NCBI RefSeq assembly: GCF_004403065.1 | Contig: NZ_SOHA01000042.1 | Coordinates: forward strand, 39,953 to 103,952 | Length of the DNA: 64,000 nt | Reading direction: 5' to 3' | Origin: Cryobacterium cryoconiti | GTDB lineage: Bacteria; Actinomycetota; Actinomycetes; Actinomycetales; Microbacteriaceae | Shown: in pieces, positions 15,918-25,138 of the stretch | How positions within the stretch are numbered: the stretch's first letter is position 1 | How the letters are laid out: each line of letters opens with the position of its first letter | Notes under the pieces: model-generated | Told to the model about the DNA's origin: nothing | Databases searched by the model: none | Seen by the model: only the letters and a program-made list of their open reading frames with translations | Program-made: the position numbers and the translations under genes

Positions 15918-18900
15918 TCAGGCAGGTGCCGGCGTGACCAGGGTGATGAACGCGCTCAGCTGGGCGAGCGCCGCCACACTGGTCGGCAGAGTCTCGGTCA
16001 GCGCGGGCGAGTAGACAAGCCAGGCCGCCCACTGCGCCCGGGAGACGGCCACGTTAAGCCGGTTGGCCAGCAGCAGGAACTCCAGGCCTCGCGGCACCTC
16101 CTGCGCCGACGACGCGGCCAGCGAGACGATCGCCACGGCCGCCTCCTTACCCTGGAACTTGTCGACCGTACCGACGGGCACCTCGCCGAGCCCGGCCTGA
16201 CCCAGGCGCGTGCGGAGCAGCTCGACCTGCGCGTTGTAGGGGGCGACGACGATCACGTCCCCCTGGCCCAACGGTCGGGTGCGGCCTCCGGAGGTGAACG
16301 GGCGGCCGAGCAGGCCGCTCACCAGCGAGACCACGGCCTCGGCCTCCTCGACCGACGACGTGGAATTCAGCGAGTGCGGCACGGGTATCGGGTGCAGACC
16401 CGGCTCGACTCCGTCGAGGAATCGGTCCGAGGGGTGAGAGAGCAGCCGGCCCTCGTAGGACAGCGCCGACACGGGCGCGCACACGCTCGGATGCATGCGC
16501 CAGCTGGTCTTCAGGAAATAGCCGAACTCCGGCGGGAGCACCTGGTGTCCGTCGCTGAGCCAGCCGAGCGCTGAGCCGTCGACGGGTTCGGGATGCGTGC
16601 CCTGGCTGACCTGGGGCAACTGCTGAGGGTCGCCCAGGAGCAGCAGCCGCTCTGCCGCCACGGCGGCGGCGATGGTGCTGGCCAGCGAGAACTGCCCGGC
16701 CTCGTCGACCACGAGCAGGTCGAGGGATCCGCGCGGCACCCGGTCGGCGTTGCTGAAGTCCCAGGCTGTGCCGCCGAGCACCCAGCCGCCGGACTGGCCC
16801 GTGAACCGGCCGAACGTCTTGGAATCCAGTGGGGTCCACGGCACGGGCTTCTTCTCCTCGCCGTTCTTCGGCTTCTTGCCGACCTGACCGGGCTCCAGCC
16901 CGGCATCGACCCCCGCGGCAAGCACCGCCCGGAGCATGTTCTCGACCGCGGCATGCGACTGGGCGACGACCCCGATGCGCCAGCCGTGCCGAACCACGAG
17001 GTCGACGATCACCCGCGACCCCACGAAGGTCTTGCCGGTTCCCGGAGGACCCTGCACGGCCAGGTAGGACCGGTCGAGTGCGAGCAGGGAGTCGCGGATG
17101 GCTGTTCGCACGTCGCCGCCGTCTTCTCCCCCGCCCTCACGGAGGCCGGGCTGGGCCAGACCGACCCCACCGTGCAGACGGGGCGGTGTGCGGCGCAACA
17201 GGTCGAAGGCGGCATCCGGCAACGGATCCGGCCAGGCGTCCAGCACGGCGCGTCCCCACTCCGAGATGGCGGTGACCTGGCTGCCGGCCGGCGGCGGGGT
17301 GCCCGGCGTCAGGGCGATCGGAAGCTGCCGGTGTGCGGGCGCGTCGCGCTCGAGCACCTCCTCGACCAGGAACACGGACTCGTCGATCACGTCGACCACG
17401 GTCGCCTTGTTGTGCGCGGTGCGGGCGCCGGGGGCGTCGCTGCGCCGGATCGGCGGATACGGCGGGTCGTAGAGGAGGAAGGGTTGCTGCCCGACCTTGA
17501 TCGAGCTGCCCGGCGCGAGCGCCCCTGTCAGTCGCAGCACCCGGCGGTCGAGGGCCTGGCGGCCTTCCCGGTGCCAGCCCAGGTGCACCGTGGCCGACTC
17601 GACGACGAGCACATCCCTGGTGTCGGCCCAGTCGTCCACGGGCGCGCTGAGGCGGCTGTAGTGGTCCCACCAGAAGGACTTCTGCTCCCGCCGGTGGTAG
17701 TCGATCGCCGCGGAGGCGAGAGCGAGGGCGGTCTGGTCGGCCGTGCGGTCGGCCGGCGGCACCTCGGCCAGGAGAGCGGAGAGTTCGAGGTAGACCGGAT
17801 CGGGCTCCCGCACCGGCAGGGTCAGGGCCGCCAGGATCGCCGCCGGCTCCGCGGCGTCGCCCGTCTGCTCGGCCGCTCGCGCCAGCAGCCAGTCGCGAAG
17901 CCGCAGGGTGGAGCGGCAGTCGTACGCGTTGTAGCGGGCGATGTCATGCAGGATCTGCCGGGCGGCATCCGTCTGCCCCGCGGCCAGCAGGCTGCGCGAG
18001 CGCACGTATTCGGTGATCGAGTCGGCGGCGTTGGCCACGCCCTCCCGCTCCTCGGCGCCCATGTAGAGCGGCTCGAGCTTCTTGAGCGAGTAGCTGCGAC
18101 TGCCGATGCGCAGCCCCTGACGCACGATCGGGTAGAGGTCCACCAGCACGTTCGCACGCAACAGGTCGTCGACCGCGTCCTCGCCGACGCCGTGGCGGGC
18201 GGCGAGGGAGAGCAGGTGGGTGCGTTCGTAGGGGGCGTAGTGGTAGATGTGCAGGCCCGGATGCCGCGAGCGGCGTTCCCGCACGTACTCCAGGAAGTCG
18301 ATGAGCGCCTGGCGCTCCTCGGCGTGGTCGTGCGCCCAGAAGGTGCGGAACGTGTCGTCGGGCTCGACCAGCCCGAACAGGTAGTCGAGTCCCCAGTCGA
18401 CGGTGCCGGAGCCGGTGCCGGAGCCGGAGCCGGAAGAACCCTCGTCGCCGCCCTGCTGATAGAGCGGGTCACCCTCGAAGTCGAAGAACACGTCGCCCGC
18501 GTCGGGGGCAGGCAGCGCCGCGAGGGCGGCCGGGTTGATGATCTCCCAGTTGAGCGGGCGGCCGCGACGCGGCGGCTCGATCTGCAACCGGGCCTGACCC
18601 TGCAGGGTGGCCAGGGTGGCGTCGGACAGGCCGGGGACCGGCAGGGTGCGGGTGGCGAGCTGCTCGATGGACTCCACGCCGGCCGTGCGCAGCCGGGCCC
18701 GCTGACCGAGCCTCAGGTTCGCGACCAGGAGCACGTCGCGGTGCAGGCGCACCTGCTCCTCGCAGACGTCGCAGCGGCCGCAGGCCGTGTAGCGCGGGTC
18801 GCCCCACGGGGTGGCCCGGGTATCGGCGAGACGCTCGTCGACCAGCCGTTCGAGGCGGGCCCGCCGCGTGCGGTAGACCGGCAGGATGTCCTGCACCCGG

Positions 18901-19469
18901 TGCGAGCTCGTGCGACCGTCGCCGAGCAGCAGGTGCACGTTCTCCCCCGTCGCCACGCCCATCCGTTCGAGTTGGTCGCTGTAGGCGGCCAGTTGCAGCA
19001 GCGCCGTGATCTTCGCCGAGCGCGCCAGCTTCGTGTCATAGACCTCGTACACGGGCGCGTCGCCGGCGGCGTGCGCTCTGCCGACAGGTTCTGAACGGAT
19101 GATGAAGTCGGCATAGCCGAGGAAACGCCCGTCGAAGAACGCAGCCTGGAACACCACCTCGGCGCCGTCGCGCAGGGCAGCCTCGGTGCGGACGGCGGCA
19201 CCGGTGGTCGAACCACTGATGATGTCGGCGAGGTCGCCGCGGTCGATCTCCACGACGCTCCGGGTGGCGCGCAGCCGGTGCAGCATGCGCAGCTCGTGGG
19301 CGTCACCCAGCTCGGCGGTGCGCACGAGCATGGCGTCTTCCGTTCCGGGGACGGCGTCGATGCGCCCCAGCTTCGCGTCGAGCCGCCGCAGCAGGGCCCA
19401 TTCGCAGGCCGCCGCGGCGCTGAGATCGCTCGCGGAATAAACGACGGTGGCAGGGCCGGACAGGAACAC
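15918..19469 (-). CDS. TM0106 family RecB-like nuclease fused to an SF1 helicase
   Basis: An 1183-residue protein. The N-terminal ~280 residues are a RecB-type nuclease: CEWALLRRLDAKLG, then VYEVYDTKLARSAKITALLQLAAY as the metal-binding core, and CGRCDVC as a cysteine cluster near residue 225. A middle domain has an RNase H-like FFDFEGDPLYQ and YAPYERTHLL. The C-terminal ~450 residues are an SF1/Dna2-like helicase with Walker A QGPPGTGKTFVGSRV, LVVDEAGQFSLA, and VGTVDKFQGKEAAVAIVS. An SGSGSGTGSGT insert near residue 350 is low complexity. Known members are poorly characterised; repair or defence against foreign nucleic acid is plausible. It stands alone. Confidence 0.88.
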   Translation of the reverse strand: MFLSGPATVVYSASDLSAAAACEWALLRRLDAKLGRIDAVPGTEDAMLVRTAELGDAHELRMLHRLRATRSVVEIDRGDLADIISGSTTGAAVRTEAALRDGAEVVFQAAFFDGRFLGYADFIIRSEPVGRAHAAGDAPVYEVYDTKLARSAKITALLQLAAYSDQLERMGVATGENVHLLLGDGRTSSHRVQDILPVYRTRRARLERLVDERLADTRATPWGDPRYTACGRCDVCEEQVRLHRDVLLVANLRLGQRARLRTAGVESIEQLATRTLPVPGLSDATLATLQGQARLQIEPPRRGRPLNWEIINPAALAALPAPDAGDVFFDFEGDPLYQQGGDEGSSGSGSGTGSGTVDWGLDYLFGLVEPDDTFRTFWAHDHAEERQALIDFLEYVRERRSRHPGLHIYHYAPYERTHLLSLAARHGVGEDAVDDLLRANVLVDLYPIVRQGLRIGSRSYSLKKLEPLYMGAEEREGVANAADSITEYVRSRSLLAAGQTDAARQILHDIARYNAYDCRSTLRLRDWLLARAAEQTGDAAEPAAILAALTLPVREPDPVYLELSALLAEVPPADRTADQTALALASAAIDYHRREQKSFWWDHYSRLSAPVDDWADTRDVLVVESATVHLGWHREGRQALDRRVLRLTGALAPGSSIKVGQQPFLLYDPPYPPIRRSDAPGARTAHNKATVVDVIDESVFLVEEVLERDAPAHRQLPIALTPGTPPPAGSQVTAISEWGRAVLDAWPDPLPDAAFDLLRRTPPRLHGGVGLAQPGLREGGGEDGGDVRTAIRDSLLALDRSYLAVQGPPGTGKTFVGSRVIVDLVVRHGWRIGVVAQSHAAVENMLRAVLAAGVDAGLEPGQVGKKPKNGEEKKPVPWTPLDSKTFGRFTGQSGGWVLGGTAWDFSNADRVPRGSLDLLVVDEAGQFSLASTIAAAVAAERLLLLGDPQQLPQVSQGTHPEPVDGSALGWLSDGHQVLPPEFGYFLKTSWRMHPSVCAPVSALSYEGRLLSHPSDRFLDGVEPGLHPIPVPHSLNSTSSVEEAEAVVSLVSGLLGRPFTSGGRTRPLGQGDVIVVAPYNAQVELLRTRLGQAGLGEVPVGTVDKFQGKEAAVAIVSLAASSAQEVPRGLEFLLLANRLNVAVSRAQWAAWLVYSPALTETLPTSVAALAQLSAFITLVTPAPA

Positions 19470-19781
19470 GCGGATCTCCTTCGTGCGGGGCGCAGCCGGC
19501 TCCGGAAGCGCCGATCACGGGTATTTCGAGGCTAGTCGAGACCACTGACACGAGCCGGGGCCGCACCGGTTTCGGCCCGGCCCGAAACCGGTCCGGAACC
19601 GGTGCATCCGGGCTCTTCCCCCGACTGCCGCGCTCAACTAGGGTTGGCTCACACGCGGCTGCCGAGGCTCCTGACGGTTGCCCGCGCGGCGGTTCACTGT
19701 TGATCCGATTCTGGCCGTATGTGGCCCGATGTGTGACGACCGAGTGCCGATTCCCTGCAACCAAGCGAGAAGGAACACACC
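19470..19781. other. Intergenic region between divergent genes
   Basis: This 312-bp gap has no convincing gene. It holds an 11-bp inverted repeat at 19565-19592 (separate entry). It must also carry promoters for the TM0106 gene (leftward) and the small gene at 19782 (rightward); no clear -35/-10 pair is visible. AAGCGAGAAGGA lies just ahead of 19782. Confidence 0.5.
19565..19592. repeat. Inverted repeat ACCGGTTTCGG-N6-CCGAAACCGGT
   Basis: Two perfect 11-bp arms are separated by CCCGGC. A further half-like copy (CCGGAACCGGT) follows within 5 bp. The position upstream of two divergent genes suggests an operator, although it could also be a simple hairpin. Confidence 0.45.
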
Positions 19782-20045
19782 GTGACTGACAGCCAAAACA
19801 CCGCACCCGCTTCCAACGCCTCCGGCCCCGACGCCCACAACATCAAGGACTGGACCGACCTCGGCAAGGAGATGTGGTCCTACCTGACCGGCAAGAGCGC
19901 CGTCATCAACTACAGCTTCATCGATATGACCGTGGAGGTGCCGCGTGACATCGGGCCGGACGCACCGCGGGCCACCTGGAAGCTGAACGGCACCCTGCGG
20001 GTCACCACGAGCGAGGGTTCCGGCACCGAACCGCTCACCAAGTAG
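19782..20045 (+). CDS. Small protein of unknown function, coupled to an FHA protein
   Basis: An 87-residue acidic soluble protein without signal peptide or membrane helix. After a Ser/Ala-rich start it reads NIKDWTDLGKEMWSYLTGKS, then alternating hydrophobic strands (AVINYSFIDMTVEVP, ATWKLNGTLRVTT), like a small beta-rich domain. I do not recognise a family. AGCGAGAAGGA supplies a ribosome site. The next gene starts 2 bp after its stop, so the two are surely translated from one message. A partner role to the FHA protein is inference from this spacing. Confidence 0.7.
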   Translation: MTDSQNTAPASNASGPDAHNIKDWTDLGKEMWSYLTGKSAVINYSFIDMTVEVPRDIGPDAPRATWKLNGTLRVTTSEGSGTEPLTK

Positions 20046-20047
20046 CC

Positions 20048-21037
20048 ATGAGTCCCACCACCCGCCTCGACATCGATCTGGAGTTCTCCCTCGCGGAGCC
20101 GGATCCGGCCGGCGACCCCGCGGATGCGGCGGGCGCCGAGCGGATGCAGGGCACCATCAAGGCGAGCGGCCTCGACGTCGAGATCTTCGCCAGCAAGCCC
20201 GAGATGTTCGTGCGCACCAACACCATGAAGCTGAAGGACCTCCGCGGTCTGGCCGGCGACCTGGCGGAACGCGGCCTCAGCGTCTCCGTGTCGGGCCCGA
20301 ACGGGCTGATCGTGCGGCTCGGAGCCGTCAAAGCGCCCGTCATCCAGCGGCTGCTGACCGGCTCCGCCCACATCGCCCTCGGGAGCAGGGCCGCGCTGGC
20401 TCCGCTGCTGCGGCGACGCAGCACGGCCGGGTCGGAGAGCCTGTCGCTGACCTTGCCGCCGACCACCCTGCTGCCGCTGGTGCCGACCTTCGACCGGCGC
20501 ATTCGTCGCCGGGTGACCACGACCCACTACACCCCGGGTGCAGGTCGGCCCCGGCTGATCTTCGTGATCGGATCGGAGAACTGGAACGGCCAGATGCCGC
20601 GCGAGTTCGATTTGAGCCCGACCGTCACCACCATCGGTTCGGCCCCGAATGCCGACCTGCAGCTGGCCGGGCTGCAACCCTTCCATGCCGAGATTCGTCA
20701 CGACGAGAATGACGAGTACGTGCTGTACCCGCTCGGCGACGTCTCCGGCGGCGCCAAACGGGAGCCGAGGCAGGGCCGTCGTGACGGTCAGGTGTTGCGC
20801 ACCGGAGCCCGCATCGAGATGGGCCCGTGGCGGATGGCCTACTTCCGCGAGGAATACGCCGACCACGGCCGCCCGTTCGGCGGTCGACTGGGTGGCGAAC
20901 TGTCCGTGCAGAAACCGCAGCCGAGCCGTCGCGCGGCGCGGGCGGAGGAGCGCACGGGCACCGCAACGGGGCCCGGTCCCGGGCCCCGCACGAGCGGCGA
21001 ACCGAACGCGGGGCCGTTGGACGACTCCGAGATCTAG
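20048..21037 (+). CDS. FHA domain-containing protein
   Basis: A 329-residue soluble protein. About residues 1-110 are a beta-rich domain (LDIDLEFSLAEPD; GLDVEIFASKPEMFVR) with some wording in common with the upstream protein's fold. Residues 170-285 are an FHA domain, the phosphothreonine reader, recognised by FVIGSENW, TTIGSAPNADLQLAGLQPFHAEIRHDEND and GQVLRTGARIEMGPWRMAYF. The ~45-residue C-terminus is basic and Pro-rich. No kinase lies nearby, so the phosphorylated partner is unknown. The start is the ATG at 20048, 2 bp after the upstream stop. Confidence 0.85.
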   Translation: MSPTTRLDIDLEFSLAEPDPAGDPADAAGAERMQGTIKASGLDVEIFASKPEMFVRTNTMKLKDLRGLAGDLAERGLSVSVSGPNGLIVRLGAVKAPVIQRLLTGSAHIALGSRAALAPLLRRRSTAGSESLSLTLPPTTLLPLVPTFDRRIRRRVTTTHYTPGAGRPRLIFVIGSENWNGQMPREFDLSPTVTTIGSAPNADLQLAGLQPFHAEIRHDENDEYVLYPLGDVSGGAKREPRQGRRDGQVLRTGARIEMGPWRMAYFREEYADHGRPFGGRLGGELSVQKPQPSRRAARAEERTGTATGPGPGPRTSGEPNAGPLDDSEI

Positions 21038-21057
21038 TCGCCCGCACCAGGCACCGA

Positions 21058-21091
21058 CCACAGGGTGCGCCGCTCGCGGCGCACCCTGTGG
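21058..21091. terminator. Perfect 16-bp hairpin after the FHA gene
   Basis: CCACAGGGTGCGCCGC pairs exactly with GCGGCGCACCCTGTGG around a TC loop. It lies between the FHA gene and the convergent MFS gene and can serve both. No T-run is present. Confidence 0.75.
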
Positions 21092-21176
21092 AAGCCGGCG
21101 CACGTTCTACCGTGCGCCCGCTTCCCTGACCTGCGCCGCGACGGATGTCCTGAGTCGCCCACCTGCGCGGGCTCGG

Positions 21177-22859
21177 CTAGACGGGTTCGCCCGCGGTCTC
21201 GGCCGCGGGGCTGCTCGCGCCGGGGGCCGCGTCCTCGGGGCGCGGCTCCGCGTGGGGCGCGGTGCCGGACAGGCGCAGCGTGGCCAGGAACCCGAGCACC
21301 AGGAACCCCGCGGCGGCGTACGCGGAGTACCGGGTGCCGTCGCTGAACGCCTCACGCGCGGCATCCGCCAGCTCGGGGCTCTGCTCCTCCAGCGACGGGA
21401 TGACCGAACCGGCGCTGTCGACGACCGCGTCGACGATCTGGCTCTGGGTCTCGGCCGGCAGCCCGGGCACCTCGGCCAGTTTCGCGTCGAGAGACGCCCC
21501 GACCGAGGTGAACAGCACGGTGCCGAGCACCGCGATGCCGAGGGCCGAACCGATCTGCCGTGCGGTGCTGGAGGTTCCGGAACCCTGGCCGCTCTGGGCA
21601 ACGGGCACGTCCTTGAGCACGACGCCGGTGAGCTGGGCGGTGGCCAGGCCCACGCCGATCCCGTAGACGAACAGGAACGGCACCACGACGAGCCAGGTGG
21701 ACTGCGCGGTGATCACCAGGCCGAGGCCGGCGACGCCGACGATCTCGGCGACGATACCCATCCGAACAATGGTCTCGGGCGAGGTCTTGTTTCCGAAGGC
21801 GCCGGACACCCCGCTGGCCACGAAGGAACCCAGAGCGAGGGCGAGCAGCACGAACCCGGTCTGCAGGGCGTCGTAGCCGAGCACGTTCTGCAGCCAGAGC
21901 GGCAGCGACAGGATGATGCCGAACTCGCCGAGCGAGACGATCATGGCCGCGATGTTGCCGTTGCGGAACGACGCGATCCGGAACAGGGAGAAGGCGAGCA
22001 GGGTGGTCTTGCCGGCGCGCTCGCGGTAGAGCCCCCAGTAGACGAAGGCCACGCCGGACACGACCGTGACCAGGAAGACGAACGGGATGATCGAGATGTC
22101 GTACGGCCAGGTCCAGTCACCCACCGCGGGCGGGTTGTTGGTGAACCACCAACCGTAGGTGCGGCCCTCGATCAGCCCGAAGACGAGCGATGCGCTGGTG
22201 ATCACCGAGAGCACGGCGCCGACGACGTCGATGCGGCGCGGTTCGCCGGCATCCTTCGATTCGAGTACGTAGACCAGCACGCCGATGATGATGACGACGC
22301 CCAGCGGCACGTTGATGCCGAATGCCCAGCGCCAGGAGTAGTAGGTGGTCAGCCAGCCGCCGAGCAGCGGACCCACCGCCACCATGCCGCCGATGGTCGA
22401 GCCCCAGATCGCGAATGCGATGCCTCGGTCGCGGCCGCGGAACGTGGCGTTGATGATCGAGAGCGTGGTGGGTAGAACCATGGCTCCGCCGACGCCCTGG
22501 ACCAGGCGGGCCAGGATCAACAGCTCACCCGTCTGCGACAGCGCCGCGAAAACGGATGCCGTGGCGAACACGATCACGCCGAGGATCAGGATGCGCCGCC
22601 GCCCGAACCGGTCGGCGAGGGTGCCGAACACCAGAAGCAGGGCCGCGAACACGAGCGTGTAGCTCTCCTGCACCCACTGCACCTGGGTGGACGTGATCGC
22701 CAGGTCGTCGACGATCGAGGGGATGGCCACGTTGATGATCGTGGAGTCCACGATGATCAGGGCGACCGCGACGCTGATGAAGACGAGGCCGGCCCAGCGC
22801 CGCCGGGCCGAGGTGGCGGTGGCGCCGTCGGGCGCGGCCGGGGTGACGGCGGTACTCAC
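21177..22859 (-). CDS. MFS transporter, DHA2 (14-helix) drug exporter type
   Basis: A 560-residue permease. The start is the GTG at 22859 (VSTAVTPAAPDG), which overlaps the end of the upstream TspO-like gene by 4 bp. About 14 hydrophobic helices are visible. Motif A of the superfamily is LVFGTLADRFGRRRIL, and early motif D-like residues are VDSTIINVAIPSI. The last loop and tail are Ala/Glu-rich. DHA2 members expel cationic or amphipathic compounds using the proton gradient; the substrate is not evident. Confidence 0.9.
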   Translation of the reverse strand: MSTAVTPAAPDGATATSARRRWAGLVFISVAVALIIVDSTIINVAIPSIVDDLAITSTQVQWVQESYTLVFAALLLVFGTLADRFGRRRILILGVIVFATASVFAALSQTGELLILARLVQGVGGAMVLPTTLSIINATFRGRDRGIAFAIWGSTIGGMVAVGPLLGGWLTTYYSWRWAFGINVPLGVVIIIGVLVYVLESKDAGEPRRIDVVGAVLSVITSASLVFGLIEGRTYGWWFTNNPPAVGDWTWPYDISIIPFVFLVTVVSGVAFVYWGLYRERAGKTTLLAFSLFRIASFRNGNIAAMIVSLGEFGIILSLPLWLQNVLGYDALQTGFVLLALALGSFVASGVSGAFGNKTSPETIVRMGIVAEIVGVAGLGLVITAQSTWLVVVPFLFVYGIGVGLATAQLTGVVLKDVPVAQSGQGSGTSSTARQIGSALGIAVLGTVLFTSVGASLDAKLAEVPGLPAETQSQIVDAVVDSAGSVIPSLEEQSPELADAAREAFSDGTRYSAYAAAGFLVLGFLATLRLSGTAPHAEPRPEDAAPGASSPAAETAGEPV

Positions 22860-23677
22860 GCGGAGACCAGTCCGGTGACGGCCGACCGGGGCGTGCGCAC
22901 GCGCAGGGTCACGGTGACGATCACGATGGCGGCCACGGCGAGGTTGGCCGCGATGGCCGCGGGGGTGGAGAGCAGGTTGCCGGTCAACCGGGCCACGGCC
23001 AGCCAGGCCAGCCCCCACGACAGCGACGCGGCCGGGGCGAGCCGGCCGCGGCCGTAGACGGCGACGAGCACGCCGACCAGGCCGGCCACGGCGATCACCA
23101 GGACGGCCCACAGGTCGGAGCTGAGCCCGAACCCGTCGAAGCCCGCAGCCACGAGAACGGCCGTCACGTTCGCGGCGGTCGCCACGCTGACCCAGCCGAG
23201 ATAGAGGCCCACGGTGCCGTCGGCGACGATCGTCTCGATCAGGTTCCCCGGCCGGGAGAGCAGCGTCAGCTGGAAGGCCCGGATCAGCACGATCAGCAGC
23301 AGCACGATCACGGGCACGCTGAGCCAGAGCAGGTCGAACTGGATGCTCAGGATCCAGGCCGCATTCAGCACGAGCGACGCCGCGATCGGGTAGCCCAGGG
23401 TGCGCTGGCGGGCATCCGTTTTCTGCGCGGGCAGGAACTGCCAGACGGCGTAGGCGATCAGCCCGAGGTAGATGACGGTCCAGATGCCGAAGGCCGGGCC
23501 GTCGGGGGCGATCGGGGTGGCGTCGGCGGCGAGCGCCCCGCCCGACGCGTTCTGGATCGGGGTTCCGCCGGCGGCGCCCGACCCGATGAATGATCCGACG
23601 ATGGCCAGGATCGCGCTCACCAGCACCACCGTCTGACGCAGTAGATCGTTGCTTGCGCGCTTCCTCATCGCATTCAT
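22856..23677 (-). CDS. Tryptophan-rich sensory protein-like (TspO/MBR-related) membrane protein
   Basis: A 273-residue membrane protein with roughly eight hydrophobic helices, including FGIWTVIYLGLIAYAVWQFLP, LNAAWILSIQFDLLWLSVPV and LGWVSVATAANVTAVLVAAG. The Trp-containing helices and their order resemble TspO/MBR-related proteins of actinobacteria, but it is longer than the classic 160-residue TspO. Classic members bind porphyrins; that function is not shown here. Start ATG 23677 has TAGGAG 6 nt upstream. It shares 4 bp with the MFS gene, so export and sensing may be linked (inference). Confidence 0.75.
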   Translation of the reverse strand: MNAMRKRASNDLLRQTVVLVSAILAIVGSFIGSGAAGGTPIQNASGGALAADATPIAPDGPAFGIWTVIYLGLIAYAVWQFLPAQKTDARQRTLGYPIAASLVLNAAWILSIQFDLLWLSVPVIVLLLIVLIRAFQLTLLSRPGNLIETIVADGTVGLYLGWVSVATAANVTAVLVAAGFDGFGLSSDLWAVLVIAVAGLVGVLVAVYGRGRLAPAASLSWGLAWLAVARLTGNLLSTPAAIAANLAVAAIVIVTVTLRVRTPRSAVTGLVSA

Positions 23678-23757
23678 CTCAGTCTCCTAATAATCAATTC
23701 GCCTAACAGCTTACGGTAACAGTGCCTCCGACCACCCGCAGTTGCCCGCCGCACGGC

Positions 23758-25098
23758 TCACTCGCCGAACGCCACCGAGCAGGTCTGCTGACTGGCGGTC
23801 TGACCGCGTAGTCCCGCGAGAACCTCGGCCTCCCCCGGCTCACCCGGCTCACCCGCAGCCTCCCTCGGATTCTCGGGCTCCACCGTGCCCGTCGCGGGCG
23901 GCACCGGAGCCGCGGTCACCGGTGCCGCCGTGCCGCCGGGCCGGAGGGCCGCGCTGGATCCGAGCGACTCCGGCGCGAGCGTGAACTCCTCATCGGCCGC
24001 GAGCTTCTGCACGAGCCGCCCGGCGAGTGCCGGGTCCGGCACGAGCTTGGCCGGGTTCTCCGGGTTGGGCAGCGTGGGGTACTGCACGAAGAGCAGCTGG
24101 TCGGGGTCGATCTTCGTGAGCACGAGACCCATGCTCACGAGGGTCGGCACGGTGGCGAGTGACTCAGACAGCCGGAGGTTCACGGCGGTAGCGCTCGCCA
24201 GCCCCGAGAGTTTCGGCAGGTCGGTGAGCGTGCTGCCGCTGGTGAGCACCCGCACCAGGGAGGAGAGGTACGCCTGCTGGGAGGAGATCCGGGCCAGGTC
24301 GCTGCCGTCGCCCACGCCGTGGCGGCTGCGCAGGTAGGACAGCGCCGTCTCTCCGGCCACCACGCTGACTCCGGCCGGGAGGTTCAGCCCGGTGTACGGG
24401 TCGTCGATGGCCTCGGTCAGGCAGATCGGCACGCCGCCGACCGCGTCGGCCATCGCCACGGTCCCCTCGAAGGAGATCAGCCCGGCGTACGGAATCGACA
24501 GACCGGTGAGCCGCTCGACCGTGGCGACCACGCAGCCCAGCCCGCCTCGCCCGAAGGACGCGTTGATCGGGGCCGCGGACACGGCGGCGGACACGGTGCC
24601 GCTGTCGGCATCCGTGCAGGCCGGCTGCGGGATGACGAGATCGCGCGGCAGGCTGACGACGACGGCGCTCGCCTGGTCTTCGGCCACGTGCAGCAGGATG
24701 TTCACGTCGTTCAGCGTGGCGCCGCGCGAACCGTAGCCCGCGCTCTGGTCACTGGAGTTGTCGACGCCGACCATCAGCACGGTGAAGCCGCCGTCGAACG
24801 CGGTGATCGAGGGCAGGGCCGGAGCGGGAATCCTGCCGTCGGCGGCGGCACCGGCACCTGCGGCGGCGGTTCGCCCGTTGGAAATGTCGACGGCGTTCCC
24901 GGCCACTCGGGCGGAGAACTCATTGACGAACACCGAGGCCAGCACCGTGCCGCTGACCAGCAACACGCCCAGGGCGATCAGCGCGAATCGCAGCACGGGA
25001 AGCCCCCGGCTCCGCCAGCGCGAGCGGCGACGGTGACGGGCCGGACCGGATGCCGGTCGGGCGACGGTCAGTGAGCCCGGTTGCCTGTCCGGTTTCAT
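23758..25098 (-). CDS. LCP (LytR-CpsA-Psr) family cell-wall glycopolymer ligase
   Basis: A 446-residue type II membrane protein. A basic tail (RHRRRSRWRSRG) precedes one helix (FALIALGVLLVSGTVLASVF), after which the rest is extracytoplasmic. The LCP core shows VLMVGVDNSSDQS, DVNILLHV, VVSLPRDLVIP with the arginine that binds pyrophosphate, and ALSYLRSRHGVGDGSDLARI with further catalytic arginines. LCP enzymes attach glycopolymers from lipid carriers to peptidoglycan. The C-terminal ~75 residues are Pro/Glu/Gly-rich. The ATG at 25098 is preferred to an upstream in-frame start. Confidence 0.92.
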   Translation of the reverse strand: MKPDRQPGSLTVARPASGPARHRRRSRWRSRGLPVLRFALIALGVLLVSGTVLASVFVNEFSARVAGNAVDISNGRTAAAGAGAAADGRIPAPALPSITAFDGGFTVLMVGVDNSSDQSAGYGSRGATLNDVNILLHVAEDQASAVVVSLPRDLVIPQPACTDADSGTVSAAVSAAPINASFGRGGLGCVVATVERLTGLSIPYAGLISFEGTVAMADAVGGVPICLTEAIDDPYTGLNLPAGVSVVAGETALSYLRSRHGVGDGSDLARISSQQAYLSSLVRVLTSGSTLTDLPKLSGLASATAVNLRLSESLATVPTLVSMGLVLTKIDPDQLLFVQYPTLPNPENPAKLVPDPALAGRLVQKLAADEEFTLAPESLGSSAALRPGGTAAPVTAAPVPPATGTVEPENPREAAGEPGEPGEAEVLAGLRGQTASQQTCSVAFGE

Positions 25099-25138
25099 CC
25101 TGACCTCTTCCGCCCCTGGAGTATGCGAAACTGCCGAG

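Noticed and set aside
16593..19094. Plus-strand frame of 833 codons opposite the TM0106 gene
   Set aside because: No domain or ribosome site; the opposite strand encodes conserved nuclease and helicase motifs.
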